Below, in pieces: positions 28,101 through 35,024 of a stretch of 64,000 nucleotides of DNA (positions are counted from its first letter, which is position 1; each line of letters starts with the position of its first letter). Under the pieces are notes generated by a model. The model saw only the letters and a list, made by a program, of their open reading frames with translations, did no database searches and was not told the DNA's origin. The stretch comes from Streptomyces sp. NBC_00620 (GTDB lineage: Bacteria > Actinomycetota > Actinomycetes > Streptomycetales > Streptomycetaceae), in assembly GCF_026341825.1 (NCBI RefSeq), contig NZ_JAPENY010000001.1, positions 186,001-250,000 on the forward strand. The letters run 5' to 3'. The position numbers were made by a program, and so were the translations under genes.

Positions 28101-28607
28101 CGGCCGTAAGGCGCGCTGGAGTTCGAGCGGCGCGGGGAACGCGGGCGCGGCGGGCACCCCGATCGGCAGCGCCGTGGCCCGGCCGTACCCACGCGTGCGC
28201 GCCCCGCCGTCCAGCGGTACGGGGTACAGCGCGACACGGCGGTCCGCGCCCGCACCCTGCTCGGGCTCCGGCCGGTCGCCGGGCGGGACGGCAACCGTGT
28301 CCTGGGTGTCCGGCCGATCGGCGACCGGGTCGCGACCGGCGGGCAGCGCGCCGGGCGACGGGACGGCTCCCTCCTGCACGTCACCGGCGTCCGGCGGACG
28401 GGTCCAGCGGGCCAGCCAGAGGGTGTCGCACAGCTGCTCGGCGTCGGGGTCGAGCCCGATCCGCCGCAGCCGGACGACGAGTTCGGCGATCGGGTCGCCG
28501 CCGGAAGGCCCGGAGGATCCGGAGGGCCCGGAAGGTCCGGAAGGTGTCGACCCGCTTCCGGTCGGTATCGGAGGGACGGGCCCGTGGCGCGCCGCTGCGT
28601 CAGGCAT
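25185..28607 (-). CDS. SAV_2336-type vWA protein with TPR-like C-terminal half
   Basis: The 1140-residue protein begins with a Ser/Gly/Pro-rich tail and a short helical segment (IAELVVRLRRIGLDPDAEQL). A vWA-like domain near residues 200-350 carries an intact MIDAS (LQLVMDASSSMRVWDRM) and a later VLVSDCAG. The C-terminal 550 residues are alpha-helical repeats rich in Ala/Leu/Arg, of TPR type. It begins 7 bases after the MoxR-like stop, with its ribosome site overlapping that stop. A vWA protein with an adjacent MoxR ATPase and a VMAP-type protein matches the described vWA-MoxR-VMAP ternary systems, so it probably selects or presents the target of the ATPase. Confidence 0.82.
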   Translation of the reverse strand: MPDAAARHGPVPPIPTGSGSTPSGPSGPSGSSGPSGGDPIAELVVRLRRIGLDPDAEQLCDTLWLARWTRPPDAGDVQEGAVPSPGALPAGRDPVADRPDTQDTVAVPPGDRPEPEQGAGADRRVALYPVPLDGGARTRGYGRATALPIGVPAAPAFPAPLELQRALRPLQGYRTAAPPLRTVLDETATAELSARAGGLVLPVFRGVTRADAALQLVMDASSSMRVWDRMFAELEQVFGQLGAFWDIQVSHLHPGPDGAPAVSRSPEPHAAPLHSADRLSDPTGRRITVLVSDCAGPLWHSGHAHRLLHHLSRQGPAAVLQPLPQRMWNRTRLPVSYGELTRGEALAGAATLKVRLPAGAPPEAREGALPVPVLPPEPAALGAWARLLSGAGAGPVAGAVGWVRANHAPARAARPGRTLSALELVSRFRSNASQTAGRLAGYVAAAPLSLPVMQLVQRTMLPDSGPSELAEVLLSGLVSRAKEEEYGADGAQWYEFAPGVQEALLSPLGRDEAMLVLKHCSEYIENRFGKGGPNFPALALAQLGEGGSGRPYAPGDGYQSGHGDNGDNGGGTLVPQPFAEVAARVLERFMPLPEQFALYGGRGRTDLVDDRPTHTAVIRARSLVGQFDTDGMVQDLIDAVQLLRGATEHERPAGADPELWAEYATSLLRLWEVQGGPELLREAEAAAERAVAHPRALRERAALARVLHSAAIDRRRRGDKRGALDLLQRADREYAVACAATELETEEALGLTLERVRALETQWRLGGDSALLQSAVGMLEAFADAWPERSQRPPELPLAHGRVLLHLSGDTADDEQARLYAEQGAHSLRDALDPGPGHVLPLAGEPSRARVRILLDLIDALLKSGGALDDAQARVDEALGLTREQGLRASLLVRAGRIRVARYAESGDPGELRAAAEHFEHAARGVPRDAPAHADVLAEWGEVLLRRAVLDTGPGARDSLSRAIRVLRDCRTETPAGSAHLARRLLLLGRALMLRHRDRGDRVDLREAEHLLGLAAQEAGEPLMAARCWLELGQAHFEAYQSLGRPARLDEAVDAFRAAAESARDAEEVAETDRRRQEAMELGAQAHHWRGMSYEAAARPRAAREAYRAARAEWSRLPDGAVATGEPTARQTAQRLAELE

Positions 28608-28614
28608 CAGCGGT

Positions 28615-29649
28615 TCACCTCGGGCGGTCGAGTCGCTGGATGAGCAGGTCCGCGAGACGGTCGCGACTTGGCGGGGCTGCCGCGTCGGTGAGGTAGATGG
28701 CGTTCAACAGCTGGTCGGCGGCCACTAGTTCGCTGCGGGAGCGTTCCAGGAAGTGGGTGATGAGATCGTCTCCGGCCCGCGCGGCCTCGTCGCCGAGGTG
28801 GGCGCGTACGAAGGTGGCGAGACGTTTGTGATCCGGGCGGCCGAGTTCCAGGTGGATGCAGCGGCGCATGAGGGGGGCGGGAAAGTCGCGCTCGCCGTTG
28901 CTGGTGAGCACCACGAACGGGAAGGCGCGGCAGCGCACCCGGCCGTCCCGCACCCGCGCCTTGGTGCCGTCGGCGGTGAGCACCTCGGCCTCGCCGTCCG
29001 GCAGCCGGTCGGCGACGCGCTCCAGCTCGGGGATCGCGAACTCGCCCTCCTCCAGCACGTTGAGAAGGTCGTTCGGCAGGTCGATGTCACTCTTGTCCAG
29101 CTCGTCGATGAGCAGCACACGCGGGGTGTCGGACGCCAGCAGCGCGGTTCCGAGGGGGCCGAGGCGGATGTAGCTGCCGATGCCCTCGACGGAGCCGGGG
29201 GCCCCGGGGGTGGCCGGGTCGGCGCCCTGCGGCGCGGCGATCTGCACGTCCTGGAGCCGGGCGATCGCGTCGTAGTGGTACAGCCCGTCCTGGAGTGTGG
29301 ACCGGCTGACGATCGGCCACCGCAGCACATTGCCCAGACCCAGTTCGTACGCCACGGAATGCGCGAGCGTGCTCTTGCCCGCGCCCGGACTGCCGGTGAC
29401 GAGGAGGGGCCGGCGCAGATAGAGCGCCGCGTTGATCATCTCGAGTTCCTCGGCGCCCGGCCGGTGCAGTTCGGCCAGGTGCCGGTGCGCGCCCAGCCTG
29501 CGGTCCTCGGAACCGTCACCGTTCGTCCCGGCCGCGGCCTCGGCCCGGCTCGCGAAATCGCGCCACGGAGGCGGGTCCGGGAGGCGGTCTATGCCGTCGT
29601 GGGGTTCACCGGCGCCCCGGTAGATGAGCCACTCGCTGGATTCGGTCAT
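28615..29649 (-). CDS. MoxR-like AAA+ ATPase
   Basis: The 344-residue ATPase has Walker A GSPGAGKST (residues 86-94), Walker B VLLIDELDKSDIDLPNDLL, sensor VLTSNGERDFPAPLMRRC and an arginine-finger region, all in MoxR order. The N-terminal 60 residues are specific to this subfamily. ATG 29649 follows GAGGA with good spacing; the upstream ATG 29703 is poorer. It is placed between the protease/VMAP gene and the vWA gene and probably forms a hexamer that remodels one of them. Confidence 0.9.
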   Translation of the reverse strand: MTESSEWLIYRGAGEPHDGIDRLPDPPPWRDFASRAEAAAGTNGDGSEDRRLGAHRHLAELHRPGAEELEMINAALYLRRPLLVTGSPGAGKSTLAHSVAYELGLGNVLRWPIVSRSTLQDGLYHYDAIARLQDVQIAAPQGADPATPGAPGSVEGIGSYIRLGPLGTALLASDTPRVLLIDELDKSDIDLPNDLLNVLEEGEFAIPELERVADRLPDGEAEVLTADGTKARVRDGRVRCRAFPFVVLTSNGERDFPAPLMRRCIHLELGRPDHKRLATFVRAHLGDEAARAGDDLITHFLERSRSELVAADQLLNAIYLTDAAAPPSRDRLADLLIQRLDRPR

Positions 29650-29665
29650 TGCCCAGTCCTCGTCG

Positions 29666-29812
29666 TCACTCGTCCACCACGGCAGCCGTCGAACGTGCAT
29701 CACGGTATCGACCCTCGGGGGGCCTCGATAGAGCCAAGTGCGAGGTCATGGCAGCCCAGTTGGGCGCCGTACGGCCGTGTTCGGCCACGTGGTCCCGGCC
29801 CTGCTCGGCCAT
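29666..29812 (-). CDS. Possible small ORF between protease and ATPase genes
   Basis: The 227-bp gap after the protease stop contains a reading frame with strong G/C third-position bias. From ATG 29812 it encodes a 48-residue peptide starting MAEQGRDHVAEHGRTAPNWA and ending STAAVVDE. The coding-like bias extends further 5' in this frame (HPAVQSPYEVAPPGPYG), but there is no start codon there. The ATG that overlaps the protease stop (ATGA) is in a different frame. It is either a small gene with an unusual start, or one damaged by a frameshift. No domain is recognised. Confidence 0.35.
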   Translation of the reverse strand: MAEQGRDHVAEHGRTAPNWAAMTSHLALSRPPEGRYRDARSTAAVVDE

Positions 29813-29876
29813 GCCGTACGGGCCCGGCGGGGCCACCTCGTACGGGCTCTGTACGGCGGGGTGCCGGATCCTCCGG

Positions 29877-32039
29877 TCATGGCGCCTCCAACAGGTCTCC
29901 GGTCCCCGGCAAGGGCTGGCGTGGATCGTCGTAGAACAGGGCAATTCCCTTGGCCCAGAAGGTCTCTGGCTTTCCCGCGCGCAGGCCCGCCCGCAACGCG
30001 TGGACGAGCTCGGGGAGCCGCTCCGCGCTGCCCGCGCCCGCGACGGTGTCACCCGCCCGCCGGTGGAACTCGCCGCAGACGGCGTCCGTCTGGCCCCGCC
30101 AGCGCCGCCAGAGCGCGACGCCGAAGCCTCCGTGCACGATCCGTACGAGCGCCACCGGATCGTCCTCGAAACGCTGGTCGCCGTAGCGGCAGAGCACCGG
30201 AACCGTTCTGTGCGACAGGTCGCGCAGTGACCCCGCGGGTGGCACGGGTACCCGCAACCCGTCCTCGCAGTCCAGGACTTCGGCCCTCGCGCCGTACGCG
30301 TGGATGAAGTGCCAGCGGGCCTCGCGTCCGTCGTGCGCGTCGTGCTCCTCCTCCACGGGAACCTGCCCCCCGCCGGGTGAAGGGCGATCGTCACCGTCGG
30401 AGAGCCGGTCCGCGTCGGGCAACTGGTCCCGGTCGGCGCAGCGCACGACGACGGGCCTGCGGGCGCCGAGCGGTGGCTCGTCCGGCCCGAACTTCCAGGC
30501 GTCGACGTCCAGTCCGAGCAGCGGATGCGGCAGCGCGACCTGGAGGACGGCGGGCCGTCCGGGTTCGTCGCACTCGCGGAACGCCTCGGCGAGGGGCGCC
30601 GCGAGGGCACCCGGCAGGCCGGTCAGCGGGGTGCGCTCGCCGTCGCCGAAGCGCACCACCTCGCCGGTCGGCCGGCTCACGGAGACCCGCCAGTCGCAGC
30701 GGTCCGGTTCCCAGCCCAGCTGCACCAGTTCGACGAGGGCGAAGGGGTGGGGCGCACCGTGGGCGGCGTGTGCCGTCGCGTGCGCCGAGTCGTGCGCCGG
30801 CTGTGCTTCCGAAGGGAACGGCTCACGCTGCGGCGCCTGGAGCCGCTCGATCCGCTGCCGGCCGAGGCGGCGGCGGTACTCGGGACCCGCGCGGCCCTCC
30901 GCGGTCTGCCGCACCCACTCCCACAGCGACCGCTCCGCGCTCTGGGTGCCGGGCGTGACGAAGGGGCGCTCCGCGGACAGCACCCGCATCGCGTAGTCCA
31001 GGACGAGTTCCAGCGCGCCGTCCTGGCGGGGGCTCTCGTACAGCGCGCCCAGTCCGTCGCGCCAGCCGCGCGGCGCCGGGTGCGGGATCGCGGCCCGGCC
31101 GCCGAGGAGGGATTCGAGGATGTCCAGCAGGGCGCGGGTGCTGACCGGCGGCGGCAGATCGGCGAGCCGGCCGAGCAACTGGGTCCGCTCGTCGGGGTCG
31201 AGGGCGCGGCCCGGTCGTGCACCCAGCTGGTTCTGCACGTCGGCCCAGGTGCTGCGGTCGTTGTCGGGGTGGCGCTGCCGGTCCCGGTGGTATCTGTCAT
31301 GGGCGTGGAAGACGGCCTGGTAGAGGTCGTCGTGCTCGGCCCGCACCTCTTCAGCGGGCACGGCCAGGGAACGCAGCTGCTCCACGCCCGTGGAGGTGCC
31401 GCCGAGCCCGCGGTCCGCCTGCGACTTCAGTACGCCGACGACCGCACCGCTCACGGGATCGACCACCGGCCCGCCCGAGACGCCCGGCGGCAGCACATCG
31501 CCGCCCAGCCGTATCTGCTCGTCCGCGGACCAGCCACCGAGGGTGCCCTGCACCGTGCAGGTGCCGTTCAGACGGGTCAGCTCCCCGCCCACCACGGACC
31601 ATCCCGAGTAGAAGACTCTCGCCTCCCCGTAGTACGCGGCCGGACGCTCGGTGACATAGGAGCAGTCGTGGTCGACGGGCTCGCGCAGCCGCACGAGCGC
31701 CAGGTCCGGGGCCGGCCAACTGCCCCGTACGGCACGCTCGACGTGCTCCGGGAGAGACGTCGCCACCTCACCGGCGACAGCGGACGTACCGCGTCCCGGC
31801 CCGGTCTCGTACACCACGGTGACCTCGCCCCCCTCCCCGCTCCGTGCCACATGCGCGCAGGTGAGAACCCAGTTGGGAGCGACAAAGAACCCGCTCCCGA
31901 GGAACGTGCCGGGTTCGTCCAGGTCATACCCGGCCCCCGCCCGATGGATGCGGACCGTCGCCGCCATGACGAGATCACGCAGCGCACGGTGAGCGTTCCC
32001 GAGCCCGCCCGATGCGCCTGGGGCGTGCCCGTCCGTCAT
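29877..32039 (-). CDS. Trypsin-like serine protease fused to a VMAP-type region
   Basis: In this 720-residue protein the trypsin fold covers about residues 25-210 with the full triad: His63 in VLTCAHV, Asp112 in DLALVRL, Ser188 in GVSGGPVV. No signal peptide is present, so it acts in the cytoplasm. A helical middle segment (YQAVFHAHDRYHRDRQ through TRALLDILESLL) resembles the death-like or VMAP middle modules. The last 350 residues (FALVELVQLGWEPDR and following, VVVRCADRDQLPDADRLSD) match the vWA-MoxR-associated C-terminal region. Its ATG overlaps the trypco1 stop (ATGA). It is the likely effector of the ternary system, held inactive until the AAA/vWA pair acts. Confidence 0.88.
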   Translation of the reverse strand: MTDGHAPGASGGLGNAHRALRDLVMAATVRIHRAGAGYDLDEPGTFLGSGFFVAPNWVLTCAHVARSGEGGEVTVVYETGPGRGTSAVAGEVATSLPEHVERAVRGSWPAPDLALVRLREPVDHDCSYVTERPAAYYGEARVFYSGWSVVGGELTRLNGTCTVQGTLGGWSADEQIRLGGDVLPPGVSGGPVVDPVSGAVVGVLKSQADRGLGGTSTGVEQLRSLAVPAEEVRAEHDDLYQAVFHAHDRYHRDRQRHPDNDRSTWADVQNQLGARPGRALDPDERTQLLGRLADLPPPVSTRALLDILESLLGGRAAIPHPAPRGWRDGLGALYESPRQDGALELVLDYAMRVLSAERPFVTPGTQSAERSLWEWVRQTAEGRAGPEYRRRLGRQRIERLQAPQREPFPSEAQPAHDSAHATAHAAHGAPHPFALVELVQLGWEPDRCDWRVSVSRPTGEVVRFGDGERTPLTGLPGALAAPLAEAFRECDEPGRPAVLQVALPHPLLGLDVDAWKFGPDEPPLGARRPVVVRCADRDQLPDADRLSDGDDRPSPGGGQVPVEEEHDAHDGREARWHFIHAYGARAEVLDCEDGLRVPVPPAGSLRDLSHRTVPVLCRYGDQRFEDDPVALVRIVHGGFGVALWRRWRGQTDAVCGEFHRRAGDTVAGAGSAERLPELVHALRAGLRAGKPETFWAKGIALFYDDPRQPLPGTGDLLEAP

Positions 32040-32572
32040 CCCCGGCCCCCAAGCGCCGCGTCCCCACCGACACCGTGCGCCGGGGCGCCGGGGGGCGCGC
32101 CCCCTGGGACGGCGCGCGGCGAACCGGCACTCCCGTCCGTCGGGGCGAGGTCCGGTCCGTCGTCGGCTCCGTCGACCGGGTCGATGACCGGTCCGCCTCC
32201 GCCCCCGTCGACCGAGTCGAGGTCCGGTGGGCCGCCGTTCCAGGTGAGGGTCACCGTGAGACCGGCCTTGGCCTCGCCGTCCGCGAGGAGGCCGATCACC
32301 TTGCCGGCCTTCGCCGTCAGCTCGATGCCGAACTCGACGCTGACCTCGTCGGGACGGACGGCGCGCAGCGGTGCGGCCAGTGAGCGCGCGACGCTGGTGA
32401 TCACCGACTGCAGGCTCTCGACCTGTGCCTCGATCCGCTCACCGAACCCCGTGTCCGTGTACGACAGCCCGCCGGCCGGCGCCTCCAGCTCCTCGGCCCC
32501 CGAGATCCGGGCCCACACCGGTGTCCCGTCGGGCATCTCGATCCGTGCGATCCGGGTCACTCCATCACCCAT
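32036..32572 (-). CDS. Trypco1 (CU044_2847-like) protein, first gene of the upstream operon
   Basis: The 178-residue protein has residues 5-110 in the trypco1 pattern: ARIEMPDGTPVWARISG, then a helix (ERIEAQVESLQSVITSVARSL), LRAVRPDEVSVEFGIELTAKAG and AKAGLTVTLTWNGG. The remaining 65 residues are Asp/Gly/Pro-rich and probably disordered. It is translationally coupled to the trypsin-like protease, the partner for which the domain is named. GTG 32560 is an alternative start. The 184-bp gap to the divergent gene at 32757 must hold the operon promoter. Confidence 0.8.
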   Translation of the reverse strand: MGDGVTRIARIEMPDGTPVWARISGAEELEAPAGGLSYTDTGFGERIEAQVESLQSVITSVARSLAAPLRAVRPDEVSVEFGIELTAKAGKVIGLLADGEAKAGLTVTLTWNGGPPDLDSVDGGGGGPVIDPVDGADDGPDLAPTDGSAGSPRAVPGGAPPGAPAHGVGGDAALGGRG

Positions 32573-32756
32573 GACATCCCCGTTCCCCCGTTCCCCCCAC
32601 GCCCCCGTGGTCCCACCTGCCCGTTGCGCAGGCTAGTGGCAGGCCCACGGCCGCGCGAGAGGACCTCAGGGGCGGCACCCGCCCCCGCCTATCCTTTTCC
32701 CAGCCTTCCCTTACGGGAAGACTCCCGCCCACCACTTACCTCACGGAGCACCATCC

Positions 32757-32942
32757 ATGTACTTCACCGACCGCGGCATCGAGGAACTGGAGAAGCGGCG
32801 CGGCGAGGAGGAGGTCACCTTCGAGTGGCTCGCCGAGCAGCTGCGTACGTTTGTCGACCTCAACCCGGACTTCGAGGTCCCGGTGGAGCGGCTGGCGACG
32901 TGGCTGGCGCGGCTGGACGATGAGGACGACGACGAGGAGTAG
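32757..32942 (+). CDS. Small acidic DUF6104-like protein
   Basis: The 61-residue, highly acidic protein (MYFTDRGIEELEKRRGEEEV, ending LDDEDDDEE) is of a type conserved across Streptomyces, which I recall as DUF6104; the function is unknown. It is divergent from the trypco1-led operon. Codon bias is clearly coding. Confidence 0.75.
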   Translation: MYFTDRGIEELEKRRGEEEVTFEWLAEQLRTFVDLNPDFEVPVERLATWLARLDDEDDDEE

Positions 32943-32970
32943 AGGCGGGGCGGTTCCGTGTCGTGCCGTC

Positions 32971-33092
32971 AGTCGCTGGAGCTTGCTTCCGTAGACGTCA
33001 GTCGCCGGCGCGCGCTTTCGTAGACGTCGTGAGTCGCTGGCGCACGCTTCCGTAGACGTCGTGAGTCGCTGGCGCACGCTTCCGTAGACGTC
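32971..33092. repeat. 29-bp minisatellite, four copies
   Basis: Four copies of a 29-base unit that begins AGTCG and ends GTAGACGTC lie at 32971-32999, 33000-33028, 33032-33060 and 33064-33092. They are adjacent or separated by GTG. The third and fourth copies are identical; the first two diverge. The last copy runs into the stop codon of the minus-strand gene ending at 33091, so the array fills the space between two convergent genes. Confidence 0.9.
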
Positions 33093-33924
33093 AGTCGAAG
33101 GCCCGCAGCCGGTCGTACGCGAGCCCCAGGGCACCGTGGATCACCAGCAGGGCCCCCGCCGCGATCCAGCCGCCACTGCGTCGCCGTACGCCCCAGGCGG
33201 CGAGCGGTACACCGGCGGCCAGCTGGGCCACCGCGAGGGCACGGGCCTTCGGGCCGCGCAGCCACGGTCCCAGGCTGCCGCCCTCCACGACGTCGAGCTC
33301 CGCACGGACCGCGGCACGCCACCCGGTCCACTCGATCTGCTCGGCACCGGGCTGGAGACGGGCCACTTCACGGAGCCGCCCGACGGACTCGCCAGGGGTG
33401 AGCCCGGCCGGAAGTACCACCCCCGCGCGCGTGAGGACGGCGAGCAGCCCGCGCATACGCGCGCCGGCGTCGGCGGCCGCGTCGGGCTTGGCCAACTGCT
33501 CCAGGGACTGCATGTCGAGCACGGGATCGAGCCCGAGGCGGGCCGCGAAGGTACGCATCGCCTCGTCCTCGCCGACCGGGGTGCCGTTCGCCAGCCACTC
33601 GTAGCCGACGGTGCGCCGGAACCCGGACGCGAGGGTGTAGCCGCTGTGGTCGGCGTCCCACCAGAGGGCGAGTACGGGCCAGGGGGCGCCGACGCCGAGA
33701 GCCGTGGCCCAGCCGGTGAGCACCCGGTCGACGGGTTCGGCACCGTGCAGCCATGGCCTGCCCTCGGGAACCAGCACGCTCCACTCGTCTCCGGCCCCGG
33801 TGAGCAGCATCCGCTCACGCAGCAACTGGGCGGCGGGCCCGACGGACGAGGGTTGCGCCCGGCAGAGGAGCAGGGCACCGGGGGCTTGGCCCGAGGGCTC
33901 GCCGGACGTCGTGGACATGGTCAT
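33091..33924 (-). CDS. Hypothetical protein with two C-terminal membrane segments
   Basis: The 277-residue protein belongs to no family I recognise. The N-terminal 200 residues are soluble and rich in Ala/Leu/Trp (ALWWDADHSGYTLASGF). Two hydrophobic segments follow near the end (AVAQLAAGVPLAAWGV and GWIAAGALLVIHGALGLAY). Coding bias is good and a divergent DUF4097 gene lies upstream. Its stop codon is inside the last minisatellite unit. Confidence 0.75.
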   Translation of the reverse strand: MTMSTTSGEPSGQAPGALLLCRAQPSSVGPAAQLLRERMLLTGAGDEWSVLVPEGRPWLHGAEPVDRVLTGWATALGVGAPWPVLALWWDADHSGYTLASGFRRTVGYEWLANGTPVGEDEAMRTFAARLGLDPVLDMQSLEQLAKPDAAADAGARMRGLLAVLTRAGVVLPAGLTPGESVGRLREVARLQPGAEQIEWTGWRAAVRAELDVVEGGSLGPWLRGPKARALAVAQLAAGVPLAAWGVRRRSGGWIAAGALLVIHGALGLAYDRLRAFD

Positions 33925-34024
33925 ACGGTAGGCCCACCCAGGAGCAACTTGCCCCTTTTGTCCACCCGGAGGGCATCAGAAGACCACCACAGAGCCGTCG
34001 GGCGAGATCACCGGAAAAGGTGTC

Positions 34025-34080
34025 TTGACTTTCCGTATCCGCGATATATCGTGTTCAGTGATAGACGCGATATGGCGCGT
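34025..34080 (+). promoter_or_regulatory. Promoter/operator region of the DUF4097-padR operon
   Basis: TTGACT at 34025-34030 is a good -35. Downstream are the palindrome CGATATATCG (34042-34051) and the arms ACGCG/CGCGT (34065-34080). The octamer CGCGATAT occurs twice, at 34040-34047 and 34066-34073. PadR regulators often bind A/T-rich palindromes at their own promoters, so autoregulation by the PadR protein of this operon is a reasonable inference. Confidence 0.5.
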
Positions 34081-34111
34081 CACATCCCGATCCGGTCGAG
34101 GAGGTCGCACC

Positions 34112-35023
34112 ATGTCCGAGTGGTCCGTAGCCGAGCCCAGCAAGCTCACCTTCGACGCCCCCGTGACGGCACTGCATGTGCGCGTGGTCAACGGAACAGT
34201 GAACGTCGTGGGCACCGACGAGGGTTCCGCCCGGCTCGAGGTGTCCGAGCTGGAGGGCCCGCCACTCGTGGTGACCCAGAAGGACGGCACGCTCACTGTG
34301 GCGTACGAGGACCTTCCCTGGAAGGGCTTCCTCAAGTGGCTCGACCGCAAGGGCTGGCGCCGCAGCGTGGTGGTCTCCCTGGCCGTCCCCGCGAGCACGC
34401 GGGTCGAGGTGGGCGTCGTCGGCGCCAACGCCGTGGTGTCCGGGACGGACGGACGGGTGGAGGTGAAGGGCGTCACGGGCGACACGACGCTGGTCCGCAT
34501 CGCCGGTCAGGTACGCGTGGACACGGTGTCCGGGAACCTGGAGGCCCAGGCCGTCACCGGCGACCTCCGCTTCAACTCCGTCTCCGGCGACCTGACGGTC
34601 GTCGAGGGCTCGGGCTCCTCCGTGCGGGCCGAATCGGTGAGCGGCTCGATGATCGTGGACCTGGACACCACGGGCTTCCCGACCGACGTCCAGCTGTCGA
34701 ACGTCTCGGGCGAGATCGCCATCCGGCTCCCGCACCCGGCGGACGCGGTGGTGGAGGCGAACACCACGAGCGGCAAAGTCTCCAACGCCTTCGAGGATCT
34801 CCGGGTCAACGGACAGTGGGGCGCCAAGAAGATCACCGGCCGGCTTGGCGCCGGAAACGGCAAGCTGAAGGCGATCACCGTCTCCGGTTCCATCGCCCTG
34901 CTGCGCAGGCCACCGACGGAGGACGAGCCGCCCGAGGACCCGCAGGACGCCGCACCCAAGGCCTCGGCCGAAGCTCCCTCCGCCGCCCCGACCGACGGCC
35001 CGACCGACAAGAAGGTGCTCTGA
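34112..35023 (+). CDS. DUF4097-type beta-strand repeat protein
   Basis: The 303-residue protein consists of short repeated beta strands with alternating Val/Gly/Ser (GVTGDTTLVRIAGQVRVDTVSGN, FNSVSGDLTVVEGSGSSVRAES), the pattern of DUF4097/DUF4098 beta-helix proteins. It has no signal peptide or TM. GAGGAGG precedes ATG 34112; the frame open from 34025 overlaps the promoter. It is followed after one base by a PadR-family regulator, a common pairing. The molecular role is unknown. Confidence 0.82.
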   Translation: MSEWSVAEPSKLTFDAPVTALHVRVVNGTVNVVGTDEGSARLEVSELEGPPLVVTQKDGTLTVAYEDLPWKGFLKWLDRKGWRRSVVVSLAVPASTRVEVGVVGANAVVSGTDGRVEVKGVTGDTTLVRIAGQVRVDTVSGNLEAQAVTGDLRFNSVSGDLTVVEGSGSSVRAESVSGSMIVDLDTTGFPTDVQLSNVSGEIAIRLPHPADAVVEANTTSGKVSNAFEDLRVNGQWGAKKITGRLGAGNGKLKAITVSGSIALLRRPPTEDEPPEDPQDAAPKASAEAPSAAPTDGPTDKKVL

Positions 35024-35024
35024 G

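Noticed and set aside
24888..28109. Very long plus-strand open frames opposite the vWA gene
   Set aside because: They are antisense shadows caused by high GC; no domains and no ribosome sites, whereas the minus strand has a vWA MIDAS and operon coupling.
32971..33092. CRISPR array
   Set aside because: The 29-bp units are separated by 0 or 3 bases, with no spacers and no cas genes; it is a minisatellite.
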